A stretch of DNA of 64,000 nucleotides. Source: Aromatoleum anaerobium. GTDB taxonomy: Bacteria; Pseudomonadota; Gammaproteobacteria; Burkholderiales; Rhodocyclaceae. The stretch lies in assembly GCF_012910705.2 (NCBI RefSeq), contig NZ_WTVG02000040.1, positions 806,001 through 870,000 on the forward strand, given 5' to 3'. This document shows, in pieces, positions 33,955 through 42,691 of this stretch (position 1 is the first letter of the stretch; every line of letters starts with the position of its first letter). A program made the position numbers and the translations under genes. The notes below the pieces were generated by a model that was not told the origin of the DNA, did no database searches, and saw nothing but the letters and a program-made list of their open reading frames with translations.

Positions 33955-35765
33955 GAGGCCACCTTGCGGATCGGACTGATTTTGCGGTCGGACAGGGCAT
34001 CGGCGATTCGGCCGCTGATGAAGCGCGCGGTGATCGGCGAGCCGTCGTAATGCAGCACGCGCACGAGCTTCTTCGGATCGATCTCGCCTTCGTTGATCAA
34101 GAGCGAACGCAGCTGCCCGCTCTCGTTCTGCTCGACGACGAACACCTGCTCGTGCTCGGCGATGAACTGCATGATCTCGTCGCAGAACGGGAAGCCGCAC
34201 ACGCGCAGCGTGTCGACGTGGATGCCGTCGGCTTCGAGCAGCGCGCTCGCCTCGGCCATCGCGGGATTCGTCGAGCCGAAGTGGATCGCGCCGAAGCGCG
34301 TCGGCTGCGAGGCCGCGTGCAGCACCGGTGCCGGCACGAGCTTTTTCGCGGTGTCGAATTTCCTCCTCAGCCGCTCCATGTTGTAGACGTAGTCGGCGCC
34401 CGACTCGCTGTATTTCGCGTACGCGTTGCGCGTCGTGCCGCGCGTGAAGTACGCGCCTTTGGTCGGATGGGTGCCGGGAATGGTGCGGTACGGGATGCCG
34501 TCGCCGTCGACGTCGAGATAGCGGCCGAAGTCCTTGCCCGCCTCGAGCTCGTCATAGGTCATCAGCTTGCCGCGGTCGTAGCGGCGGCTGTCGTCCCAGT
34601 CGAACGGCTTGCACAGCGATTCGTTCATGCCCATGTCGAGGTCCGACAGCACGAACACCGGCGTCTGCAGGCGGTCGGCGAGATCGAAGGCGAGCGCGCC
34701 GAACGTGAAGCATTCGTACGGGTTTTCCGGGAACAGCAGCACGTGGCGCGTGTCGCCATGCGACGCGTAGGCGCAGGCGAGGAGATCCGACTGCTGCGTC
34801 TTCGTCGGCATGCCGGTCGAGGGGCTGCCGCGCTGCACGTCGAAGATCACCGCCGGAATCTCGGCGAAATACGCCAGGCCGAAGAATTCCTGCATCAGCG
34901 AGATGCCGGGACCGGACGTCGCGGTGAAGGCGCGCGCGCCGTTCCACGCCGCGCCGATGACCATGCCGATCGAGGCGAGCTCGTCTTCGGCCTGCACCGC
35001 GGCGTAGCGCGCATGCCCGCTGTCGGGGTCGGTGCGGAATTTGCGGCAGTAGCTCGTGAAGGATTCGATGACCGACGTCGACGGCGTGATCGGGTACCAG
35101 CCCGCCACGGTCGCCCCGCCATACACCGCGCCCAGGCCGCAGGCGCTGTTGCCGTCGATGAAGATGCGGTCACCCACGGCGTCGGCGCGCCTGACGGTGA
35201 GGCCGATCGGACACGGCAGGTGCGCCCGCACATAGTCGTAGCCGAGGCGCAGCGCATGCACGTTGGCCTGGATCAGCGGATCCTTGCCGCGGTAGCGATC
35301 GACGATCAGCGCGATCAGGGCGCCGACGTACATGACGTTCTTGAACAGCTGGCGCTGGCGCGGATCGGTGTATTCGCGGTTGCACATCGCTGTCAGCGGC
35401 ACGCCGAGCACGGTGATGTCGTCGCGGAACTTCGACGCCGGCATCGGCTTCGTCGAGTCGTAGAAAAGGTAACCGCCGGCATCGACGGCGGCGACGTCGC
35501 GATCCCAGGTCTGCGGGTTCATCGCGATCATCATGTCGCAGCCGCCGCGCGCGCCGAGCCAGCCGGCTTCGGACACGCGCACCTCGTACCAGGTCGGCAG
35601 GCCCTGGATGTTCGACGGGAAGATGTTGCGCGGCGCGACCGGCACGCCCATGCGCATCACCGCACGCGCGAAGAGCTCGTTCGCGGACGACGAGCCCGAA
35701 CCGTTGACGTTCGCGAATTTGATGACGAAGTCGTTGCTGCTTTCGATCGATTGTGCGCTTGTCAT
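33951..35765 (-). CDS. korA: 2-oxoacid:acceptor oxidoreductase alpha subunit fused to gamma domain
   Basis: A 604-residue subunit that fuses the gamma domain (residues 1-190; NVNGSGSSSANELFARAVMR and WYEVRVSEAGWLGARGG) to the alpha domain (about 200-580; GNSACGLGAVYGGATVAGWY, PSTSVIE, SGPGISLMQEF and QRGSPSTGMPTKTQQSDL). This gamma-alpha order is the KorA form. It binds the 2-oxoacid and CoA and shuttles to the TPP subunit. Start at 35765 and stop at 33951 overlap neighbours as ATGA on both sides, so the three genes are one tightly coupled operon. It contributes low-potential electrons, useful for benzoyl-CoA-type reduction in anaerobic aromatic metabolism. Confidence 0.9.
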   Translation of the reverse strand: MTSAQSIESSNDFVIKFANVNGSGSSSANELFARAVMRMGVPVAPRNIFPSNIQGLPTWYEVRVSEAGWLGARGGCDMMIAMNPQTWDRDVAAVDAGGYLFYDSTKPMPASKFRDDITVLGVPLTAMCNREYTDPRQRQLFKNVMYVGALIALIVDRYRGKDPLIQANVHALRLGYDYVRAHLPCPIGLTVRRADAVGDRIFIDGNSACGLGAVYGGATVAGWYPITPSTSVIESFTSYCRKFRTDPDSGHARYAAVQAEDELASIGMVIGAAWNGARAFTATSGPGISLMQEFFGLAYFAEIPAVIFDVQRGSPSTGMPTKTQQSDLLACAYASHGDTRHVLLFPENPYECFTFGALAFDLADRLQTPVFVLSDLDMGMNESLCKPFDWDDSRRYDRGKLMTYDELEAGKDFGRYLDVDGDGIPYRTIPGTHPTKGAYFTRGTTRNAYAKYSESGADYVYNMERLRRKFDTAKKLVPAPVLHAASQPTRFGAIHFGSTNPAMAEASALLEADGIHVDTLRVCGFPFCDEIMQFIAEHEQVFVVEQNESGQLRSLLINEGEIDPKKLVRVLHYDGSPITARFISGRIADALSDRKISPIRKVAS

Positions 35766-37549
35766 GACCTGGGCGCCTCCGCTCCGGCTTGTGCTACGTC
35801 GATAGTGAATTTCTGCATGTCCCATGCGCCGGTCGGGCAGCGCTCGGCGCACATGCCGCAGTGCAGGCAGACGTTCTCGTCCTTGACCATCACCCGCCCG
35901 GTCTTGAGCCCTTCGGCCAGATACAGCGACTGCTCCGCGTTGCGCGACGGGGCTTTGAGCCGTCCGCGCAGCGCTTCCTCTTCGCCGTTGGCGGTGAAAG
36001 TGATGCATTCGGTCGGACAGATGTCGACACAGGCATCGCACTCGATGCACAGCTTCGGCGTGAAGATCGTCGCGACGTCGCAGTTCAGGCAGCGTTCGGT
36101 TTCGCCGCACGCGAGCTTGAGGTCGTAGCCGAGTTCGAATTCGAGCTTGATGTCCTTCAAGGCATCCTCGAGCGTCTTCACCGGCACCTTGCGCCGCGCT
36201 TCCTCGGACACCTTGTTGTCGTAGCTCCACTCGTGGATGCCCATCTTCTGGCTGACGAGATTGACGAGCGGCCCGGGCCGGTTCGTCAGCGGTTCATTGC
36301 GGCAGAACAGATCGATCGAGATCGCCGCATCGTGCCCCTGCGCGACCGCGGTGATGATGTTCTTCGGCCCGAGCGCCGCATCGCCGCCGAAGAACACGCG
36401 CGGCAGCGTCGACTGCAGCGTCGTGCGGTCGAGCACCGGCATGCCCCAGCGGTCGAACTCGACGCCGATGTCGCGCTCGATCCACGTAAAGGCGTTTTCC
36501 TGGCCGATCGCGAGCAGCACCTCGTCGCATTCCATGTGCACGTCGGGCTCGCCGGTCGGCACCAGCGAGCGCCGCCCGGCGGCGTCGTATTCGGCCTGCA
36601 CTTTCTCGAACAGCACGCCGGTCAGGCGCCCGTTGTCGTGCGTGAATTCCTTCTGCACGAGGTAGTTGTGGATCGGGATGCCTTCGTGCAGCGCGTCCTC
36701 CTTCTCCCACTTTGATGCTTTCATCTCGTCGAAGCCGCTACGCACGACGACATGCACTTCCTCGCCGCCGAGGCGACGCGCCGAGCGGCAGCAGTCCATC
36801 GCGGTGTTGCCGCCGCCGAGCACAATGACGCGCCTGGCGATGCTCGTCACGTGGCCGAACGCGACGTTCGACAGCCAGTCGATGCCGACGTGGATGTTCG
36901 CCGCGGCCTCCTGGCGTCCGGGCAGCTCGGCGTCGCGCCCGCGCGGCGCGCCGGTGCCGACGAAAACGGCGTCCCAGTTGTCGGCGAGCAGGTCGCGCAG
37001 GCTGCCGATCCACTCGCCCTGGCGCAGCTCGACGTCGAGGCCGGCGATATAGCCGCACTCCTCGTCGATGACGCTGTCGGGCAGGCGGAATTTCGGGATC
37101 TGGCTGCGCATCATGCCGCCGGCCGACTGGCCGCTGTCGAACACGGTGACGCTGTAGCCCTGCACTGCCAGATCGCGCGCGACCGTCAGCGAAGCGGGAC
37201 CGGCGCCGACACAGGCGATGCGCTTGCCGTTCTTCACCGTCGGCGCTTTGGGCAGCCGCTCGTGGATGTCTTCCTTGAAGTCCGCGGCGACGCGCTTCAG
37301 GCGGCAGATCGCGACCGGCTCCTTGTCGACGCGCCCGCGCCGGCACGCCGGCTCGCAGGGACGGTCGCAGACGCGGCCGAGAATGCCGGGGAACACGTTC
37401 GAGCGCCAGTTGAGCAGGTACGCGGCGGCGAAATCGCCCGCCGCGATCTGACGAATGTATTCGGGGACGGGGGTATGGGCCGGACAGGCCCACTGGCAGT
37501 CGACAACCTTGTGCAGGTAGTCGGGCGCGCTGATGTCGGTCGGTTTCAA
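35762..37549 (-). CDS. korC: FAD/Fe-S electron-transfer subunit (GltD-like) of the 2-oxoacid oxidoreductase
   Basis: A 595-residue glutamate-synthase-small-subunit-like protein. The N-terminal Cys set (CQWACPAHTPVPEYI, CDRPCEPACRRGRVD) binds Fe-S, GKRIACVGAGPASLTVARDL is the FAD Rossmann motif, RRVIVLGGGNTAMDCCRSAR is the NADP motif, and the C-terminus has two ferredoxin-like clusters: CIECDACVDICPTECI and CLHCGMCAERCPTGAW. It links NAD(P)H to ferredoxin-type centres and the TPP module. It is the first gene of the operon and its stop overlaps korA. In Azoarcus evansii a like subunit makes the complex a 2-oxoglutarate:NADP+ oxidoreductase. No membrane segments are seen. Confidence 0.87.
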   Translation of the reverse strand: MKPTDISAPDYLHKVVDCQWACPAHTPVPEYIRQIAAGDFAAAYLLNWRSNVFPGILGRVCDRPCEPACRRGRVDKEPVAICRLKRVAADFKEDIHERLPKAPTVKNGKRIACVGAGPASLTVARDLAVQGYSVTVFDSGQSAGGMMRSQIPKFRLPDSVIDEECGYIAGLDVELRQGEWIGSLRDLLADNWDAVFVGTGAPRGRDAELPGRQEAAANIHVGIDWLSNVAFGHVTSIARRVIVLGGGNTAMDCCRSARRLGGEEVHVVVRSGFDEMKASKWEKEDALHEGIPIHNYLVQKEFTHDNGRLTGVLFEKVQAEYDAAGRRSLVPTGEPDVHMECDEVLLAIGQENAFTWIERDIGVEFDRWGMPVLDRTTLQSTLPRVFFGGDAALGPKNIITAVAQGHDAAISIDLFCRNEPLTNRPGPLVNLVSQKMGIHEWSYDNKVSEEARRKVPVKTLEDALKDIKLEFELGYDLKLACGETERCLNCDVATIFTPKLCIECDACVDICPTECITFTANGEEEALRGRLKAPSRNAEQSLYLAEGLKTGRVMVKDENVCLHCGMCAERCPTGAWDMQKFTIDVAQAGAEAPRS

Positions 37550-37687
37550 GTCTGTCCTTCCTGTCCGAAAGATGGCGGACGCCCGCCGGGAGTGCGGGAG
37601 TTCTTTCTTCTCGCCGGTCGCCGCGGCCGTGGAGGCGCAGCGGGGCAGTCAGACCGCCCCTGCCAGTGATTGCTGAGCAGTATAATT

Positions 37688-37713
37688 CAGAAAACGCACT
37701 ATGGTGCATTCTG
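37688..37713. promoter_or_regulatory. Imperfect palindrome upstream of the kor operon
   Basis: CAGAAAACGCAC and GGTGCATTCTG flank TAT; the outer CAGAA/TTCTG and inner GCAC/GTGC pairs give a 26-base dyad. It overlaps an A/T-rich stretch with TATAAT on the plus strand and TATACT on the minus strand, 139 bases before the korC start. It could be an operator of the kor promoter; no family-specific match is claimed. Confidence 0.4.
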
Positions 37714-37797
37714 ACCGGAGGTTTCGAGGCCGATGCCGAGACTCGGTTGCGAGGACATTTCCGATATTTGCACCGGCGTGCTCCCCGCACTTGCGCC

Positions 37798-38115
37798 CTA
37801 CTGCAGCGACAGCGTCGTCAGCCGCGCGAACCGGTCGCCGAGCCATGCCGCAAGGATCAAGGCGACCGGCACGCAGAGGATGAAAACCCGGACGACCACC
37901 GCGATGAAAGGATGGGCGAGGTGAGACTCAATGAAATACCTGGCGACGATCCAGCCCTTGAGCCAGACGATGGCGGCGACGGGAAGCTGCAGCCAGGCAG
38001 CGCTTCCCGACCGTTGCGCGAGCCACAGGCTGAGCAGCGTCAGCAGCACGAGACCAAGCCAGGAAAGGAACAGCGGGAACAGCGCCGCCGGCCGGGTCGT
38101 TTCGATCGTTTTCAT
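37798..38115 (-). CDS. norF: NorF-like cytochrome oxidase subunit IV-type protein
   Basis: A 105-residue protein with three membrane helices (about 10-30, 45-65, 75-95) of the prokaryotic subunit IV type, with SWLGLVLLTLLSLWLAQRSG and the IVWLKGWIVARYFIESHLAH stretch typical of NorF/CoxD-like proteins. It follows the norE-like gene by 3 bases and both follow nosZ on the minus strand. NorE and NorF support nitric oxide reductase assembly or function in Paracoccus-type denitrifiers; the role here is inferred from that. Confidence 0.78.
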   Translation of the reverse strand: MKTIETTRPAALFPLFLSWLGLVLLTLLSLWLAQRSGSAAWLQLPVAAIVWLKGWIVARYFIESHLAHPFIAVVVRVFILCVPVALILAAWLGDRFARLTTLSLQ

Positions 38116-38118
38116 GAT

Positions 38119-38724
38119 TCAGGCCAGCACGTAGAAGAGCGGAAAGATGATCAGCCAGATGATGTCCGTGGCGTGCCAGTAGCTGGCCAGTGCTTCCAGA
38201 CCGCCGTGATCCTCGGCGGTGTAGCCGCCGGCCAGGTGGCGCGCCAGGACCCACAGGATGCCGAGAATCCCCCAGAAGCCGTGCACCAGGTGGGTGAAGG
38301 TCAGGTAGTAATAAACGGTAAAGAAGATTCCGGATTCGCCGTTGATGCCGTGCGCGAGGTTCCACCGGATCTCGATGTATTTCGCCAGCGGATACCCGAG
38401 CGCGACGATCAGCGCGGCGATCAGCCAGCCGAGCGATTCGCGACGACGTCCTGCCCGTATCCTCGCAACGGAGCAGGCAATGAAGAAACTGCTCGTGACC
38501 ATCAACAGGGTGATGACGGTGCCGGCGATAGTCGACAGGCGCCCGGCTCCTTCCTCGAACATCCCGGGGAAGTGGGCACGGGCCACGAAGTAGACCGTGA
38601 AAAGCACGAGGAACTCGACGAACTCGCAGGTGATGCCGACCCAGATTCCGTGGTTCCCCGGAATACGTGCGCGGGTTTCCTGCTTGCCGCCGATATCGAA
38701 TGCGGGAATCGCCGCTGCGGTCAT
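38119..38724 (-). CDS. norE: NorE-like haem-copper oxidase subunit III-type protein
   Basis: A 201-residue protein with about five to six membrane helices. The subunit III signature is visible as GNHGIWVGITCEFVEFLVLF near the N-terminus and TFTHLVHGFWGILGILWVLA near 150-170, followed by LASYWHATDIIWLIIFPLFY at the end, as in NorE. It has no subunit I or II gene beside it, so it is not part of a local oxidase operon. Its place between nosZ and norF suggests it is expressed under denitrifying conditions. The ATG at 38724 begins MTAAAIPAFDIGG. Confidence 0.83.
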   Translation of the reverse strand: MTAAAIPAFDIGGKQETRARIPGNHGIWVGITCEFVEFLVLFTVYFVARAHFPGMFEEGAGRLSTIAGTVITLLMVTSSFFIACSVARIRAGRRRESLGWLIAALIVALGYPLAKYIEIRWNLAHGINGESGIFFTVYYYLTFTHLVHGFWGILGILWVLARHLAGGYTAEDHGGLEALASYWHATDIIWLIIFPLFYVLA

Positions 38725-38830
38725 TTTTCGTCCTGCCGGTTGATGAGGTACGGCCCCCATTCTTTCAAGCCGCAGCCGGGAAGCATAGATACAGGAGCAT
38801 GGGTTTCCGATCGGTACAGCCGGGGGCCGT

Positions 38831-40777
38831 TCAGGCCTCGACGATCATGCGGGTGCGCATTTCCATGTGCAGCGCATGGCAGAAGTGCGTGCAGTAGCAC
38901 CAGTAGATTCCGGGTCTGTCGACCTTGAAGGTCACGGATTTGGTTTCCTGCGGATTCACGATGAAGTTGATGTTGTGCCGCTGAATCGCGAAGCCGTGCG
39001 TCAGATCTTCGATCTTGTCGAGGTTCGTGAGGATGATCGTGACTTCATCCCCTTTCTTCACCCTGAATTCGCGCAGGCTGAAGGCGGGAGCCTGGCTGAC
39101 GAGCTTCACGGTGACCTTCCTGCCGTCCCGGAATACGCCGGACTCTTTGGCGTCCCGCACCGCGTTCGGAAAGGCATCGAGGTTATAGATCTGCAGCGGC
39201 TTGATGATGTCGCGCCGGATGATGATCGAGTCGTGCGGTTCGGAGGCCACCGGGTTGTCGTGCACGAGCTTCATCTTGTCGCCGCTGATGTCGATCAGCT
39301 GCGAGGTTTCAGGATGCAGCGGGCCGACCGGAAGGAAGCGGTCCTTCGAGAACTTGTTGTCCGACACCAGGAATTTGCCGTCGCACTCACGCGTTTCGCC
39401 CATCGACGTAAAGCCGTGGCCGGGCTGGTAATGTACGTCGAGGCGGTCGAGCACGACGGTAGCGTTCTTGTCGCCCTGGTACGACTTGATCGCGCCCTCG
39501 ATGCTCCATTTCACCATCTGGCTATCGAGGAACAGCGTCGTGTAGGCATTGCCGCGGTTGTCGAACGCGGTATGCAGGGGGCCGAGGCCGATTTCCGGTT
39601 CGGCCACGACGGCCTCGCGCGGCTCCTTCAGCTCGCCGTCGAACCACTTCAACACGAGTTCGTGCGCGATCAGACTTGCCGACGGCGAGAGCTTGCCTGC
39701 GCAGGCGTAGTACTTGCCGTCCGGACTGATGTTGACGCCGTGCGGGTTTTTCGGGATCGGCACGTAGCAGGTCAGTGCCGTTTTCGGCTCCGCGTTGGCG
39801 GCCTTCGTGCCATCGACGACCGGAACCTTCGAGTCGCCGTAATAGCGCACCTTGCCGGCCTTCACTGCCTCTTCGATGCGGGCGACGTTGAAGAACAGGC
39901 AGGTGTCCCATTCGAGCGACATCATCTCCTCGTACTTCGTCGCCATCTCGGTGTTGTACTGGGTCGTGGCGGCCAGCTTTCCGTCGTACGAAGTCGCCAC
40001 CAGTTCGCAGTTCCCGTCGATCAGCACTTGCCAGCGCACTTGCATCGATTCCGCATCGACGCAGGTAAAGAGCGAGCGGTACGCGGCTTCGTCATCGAGC
40101 CCTTTGCCGAGATTGGGTAGCGGAATCGAGAATTCCGAGCCGCAGAACACGCGCGTGGTGTGGTTGATCGAACTGTCGACCGGATCGCGCTTGTCCGGGA
40201 AGGTGCCGTGGAAGCCCTGAATGTTCGGCAGCTGGGTGATCCGATCGCATTCCATCGTGTCCAGGCGGACACGCGCAAGGCGGCAGTTGATCTTGTCGTT
40301 TACGAACAGGTATTTGCCGTCGTAGGTGCCGTCGGTGTAGGACGGGTGCAGGTGGTGGGTGTCGCCGGTGTCGTACTTCACCGAACCATCCGGGTTCGTG
40401 CCGATGATCGCCTTCGACTCGTTCGTTATTCCCCAGCCGACCATACAGTCGGTGTTGAACACCGGGATGCGCTTGAACTCGCGGCCAGACGGCAGGCCGA
40501 AGACACGCACGTCGCCGGCATGGCCGGCGCTGGAGAACATGTAATAGGTGTCGAGTTGTCCAGGGGCGACGGTGTACTCCCCGCCGTGGGCGGCAGGGAT
40601 CGCGGCTGCCGGTGTCGCGACCGCAGGCGCCGCCGTGGCCACCCCATCCTGCTTGCACGCCGCCAGGCCGACCGACAGGCCTGCGCCCGCCAGACCGGCA
40701 AAGGCGGCCCTGTTCAGAAATCGCCGACGACCGGCATGGGGCTGATCGTCGAGCGGTATTGTGTAGTCCTGACTCAT
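38831..40777 (-). CDS. nosZ: Nitrous oxide reductase (Tat-type, clade I)
   Basis: A 648-residue periplasmic enzyme that reduces N2O to N2. The N-terminus has a Tat signal (GRRRFLNRAAFAGLAGAGLS). The CuZ-domain His residues include HHLHPS near 140 and further His in the propeller. The C-terminal cupredoxin domain carries CuA ligands C629, C633, H637 and M640 (CTHFCHALHMEM), with H631 replacing the common Trp in the loop. This is the Tat-type (clade I) form. The operon continues with norE- and norF-like genes; the usual nosR, nosD, nosF, nosY and nosL are not in the window on either side. A 410-base gap separates it from the divergent MocR gene and must hold the promoter. Confidence 0.95.
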   Translation of the reverse strand: MSQDYTIPLDDQPHAGRRRFLNRAAFAGLAGAGLSVGLAACKQDGVATAAPAVATPAAAIPAAHGGEYTVAPGQLDTYYMFSSAGHAGDVRVFGLPSGREFKRIPVFNTDCMVGWGITNESKAIIGTNPDGSVKYDTGDTHHLHPSYTDGTYDGKYLFVNDKINCRLARVRLDTMECDRITQLPNIQGFHGTFPDKRDPVDSSINHTTRVFCGSEFSIPLPNLGKGLDDEAAYRSLFTCVDAESMQVRWQVLIDGNCELVATSYDGKLAATTQYNTEMATKYEEMMSLEWDTCLFFNVARIEEAVKAGKVRYYGDSKVPVVDGTKAANAEPKTALTCYVPIPKNPHGVNISPDGKYYACAGKLSPSASLIAHELVLKWFDGELKEPREAVVAEPEIGLGPLHTAFDNRGNAYTTLFLDSQMVKWSIEGAIKSYQGDKNATVVLDRLDVHYQPGHGFTSMGETRECDGKFLVSDNKFSKDRFLPVGPLHPETSQLIDISGDKMKLVHDNPVASEPHDSIIIRRDIIKPLQIYNLDAFPNAVRDAKESGVFRDGRKVTVKLVSQAPAFSLREFRVKKGDEVTIILTNLDKIEDLTHGFAIQRHNINFIVNPQETKSVTFKVDRPGIYWCYCTHFCHALHMEMRTRMIVEA

Positions 40778-41187
40778 GTTGCGTGGCTCCGTTCTGAAGA
40801 GTGATCGGTGTGTGTCGACCGGCTGCGCGGGCGAAATTGCGGGAGGCGGTGCTGCATGGCTCGGCTGTGAAGGTGAGCGGCCGATCGGCCCTTTCAGCGA
40901 AAGGAAAGTTGCAGCGACCGAAGGCCGGCGGCCGTGATTTTCCTTTCCACCCTGCCTGGGTGGCGGTTACAGAAGGGAACATATTCGTGCGGTACAGCGT
41001 GATCGCGGCTTTCCCCGACACAGCGCGCCGGGGAAAGCCGATCGACGCCAGCCGGCGCACGATCTTCCGACCAGATGAACACGAGCCAGGTCAAGGCGCG
41101 CGCGATCCTGGACCGGTAGCTTGCAATGCCGACGGACCGGTGCGGAATCGGACACAGGAGCGGGCACGGAGAAGACGATGGATCGCG
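40778..41187. promoter_or_regulatory. Divergent promoter region of nosZ and the MocR gene
   Basis: About 410 bases, no gene. A perfect 12-base inverted repeat (CGGCTTTCCCCG at 41006-41017, CGGGGAAAGCCG at 41029-41040, 11-base loop) is the only strong structure; it would form a hairpin in either transcript. I did not find a TTGA-N6-TCAA FNR/NNR-type box. The hairpin could be an attenuator, a terminator without T-run or a protein site. Confidence 0.45.
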
Positions 41188-42600
41188 ATGAATCTTTATG
41201 ACCGCCTGACGCTGGACATCGAACAGCGTATCCGCGACGGCGTGCTGCGCGTCGGGGAGCGGCTGCCGTCGGTGCGCCAGGCGTGCCGGTCGCAACACCT
41301 GAGCCCCTCGACGGTGCTGAAGGCCTATTACCAGCTCGAGAGCCGCGGGCTGATCGAGGCGCGGCCGAAGTCCGGCTATTTCGTGCGTCCGCGCCTGCGC
41401 CAGCCGCTGCCCGAGCCGCAGCTCACGCACCCCGTCGGCCACGCGACCGAGCTGAACGTCAGCGACTTCATTTTCGAGATCCTCGAATCAGTCAAGGACC
41501 CGGCGATCATCCCGTTCGGATCGAGCTTCGCGAGCCCCCACCTGTATCCGCTGGCGAAGCTGGGGCGTTATCTCGCCGCCGCCGCGCGTCACATGGACCC
41601 GTTGTCGACGCTCACCGACCTGCCGCCGGGCAACGAGGAATTGCTGCGCCAGATCACGCTGCGCTACCTGACCAGCGGCGTTCCGGTGCAACCGGGCGAG
41701 ATTGTCATCACCTCGGGCGCGATGGAGGCGCTGAACCTGTGCCTGCAGGCGGTCACGCGCCCGGGCGACCTCGTCGCGGTCGAATCGCCGACCTTCTACG
41801 CCGGGCTGCAGGCGATCGAGCGGCTCGGGCTGCGCGTCATCGAGATCCCGACGCATCCGCGCGAAGGCGTCAGCCTCGCCGCGCTCACCGACGCGCTGCG
41901 CCACCACCCGGTCAAAGCCTGCCTGCTGATGCTGAACTTCCAGAATCCGCTGGGCGCGCTGGCGCCGGACGACACCCGTCGCGCACTGGTCGAACTGTTG
42001 CGCCGGCACGAGGTACCGCTGATCGAGGACGACACCTACGCGGAACTGTACTTCGGCAAGCAGGCGCCGCTCGCGGCGAAATCGCTCGACACCAGCGGGC
42101 TCGTGCTGCACGTGTCGAGTTTCTCGAAGAGCCTTGCGCCCGGCTACCGTGTCGGCTGGGTCGCCGCCGGGCGATTCGCGCAGAAGATCCAGCGGCTGAA
42201 GATTTCGACCAGCCTCGCAACGACGATTCCGGTACAGATCGCGCTCGCGGATTTCCTGCGGCACGGCGCCTTCGACACGCATCTGCGCCGGCTGCGCTCG
42301 ACGCTCGAAGTGCAGGAGACGAAGATGGCTGCGGCGATCGAACGCCACTTCCCGGCCGGCACGCGGCTCGCCCGGCCACGCGGCGGCTATTTCGTGTGGG
42401 TCGAACTGCCGCCGCAAGCCGACTCGCTCGCGCTGCACCGGATGGCGCAGGAGCACGGAATCAGCATCGCTCCAGGGCCGATCTTCTCGGCCAAGCGCGA
42501 GTACCGCAACTGCATCCGGCTGAACTTCGGCCACCCGTGGTCCGACGAGTACGAGAACGCGATGGCGACGCTCGGCGGGATGATCACCGGGCTGGCCTGA
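41188..42600 (+). CDS. MocR-type GntR/aminotransferase regulator
   Basis: A 470-residue fusion of a GntR winged helix (about 1-68; GERLPSVRQACRSQHLSPST) and a PLP-aminotransferase-like domain (about 90-470). The PLP Lys is K314 in VSSFSKSLAPGYR and the ITSGAMEALNLCLQ motif binds the phosphate. MocR proteins bind PLP with an amino-type effector to control nearby genes. It is divergent from nosZ, but most MocR targets concern amines, taurine or vitamin B6, so nosZ control is only a guess. An independent aminotransferase role is less likely because of the DNA-binding domain. Confidence 0.88.
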   Translation: MNLYDRLTLDIEQRIRDGVLRVGERLPSVRQACRSQHLSPSTVLKAYYQLESRGLIEARPKSGYFVRPRLRQPLPEPQLTHPVGHATELNVSDFIFEILESVKDPAIIPFGSSFASPHLYPLAKLGRYLAAAARHMDPLSTLTDLPPGNEELLRQITLRYLTSGVPVQPGEIVITSGAMEALNLCLQAVTRPGDLVAVESPTFYAGLQAIERLGLRVIEIPTHPREGVSLAALTDALRHHPVKACLLMLNFQNPLGALAPDDTRRALVELLRRHEVPLIEDDTYAELYFGKQAPLAAKSLDTSGLVLHVSSFSKSLAPGYRVGWVAAGRFAQKIQRLKISTSLATTIPVQIALADFLRHGAFDTHLRRLRSTLEVQETKMAAAIERHFPAGTRLARPRGGYFVWVELPPQADSLALHRMAQEHGISIAPGPIFSAKREYRNCIRLNFGHPWSDEYENAMATLGGMITGLA

Positions 42601-42691
42601 ACCGACCCTGCTGCGCGCCTCGAAACCGGGCCTGGTGCGTAGCGGACGGGGACAGCCCGTTTCACGCCCGGGAACAGCGGGCGCGCCAGTT

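Noticed and set aside
34050-36128. A 692-residue plus-strand frame opposite korA
   Set aside because: Same antisense signature (Arg/Val/Ala/His repeats) and the other strand encodes conserved TPP-enzyme motifs.
37550-37797. FNR/NNR box for the nosZ-norEF or kor promoters
   Set aside because: No TTGA-N6-TCAA or TTGAC-N4-GTCAA form was found here or in the 410-base nosZ upstream gap.
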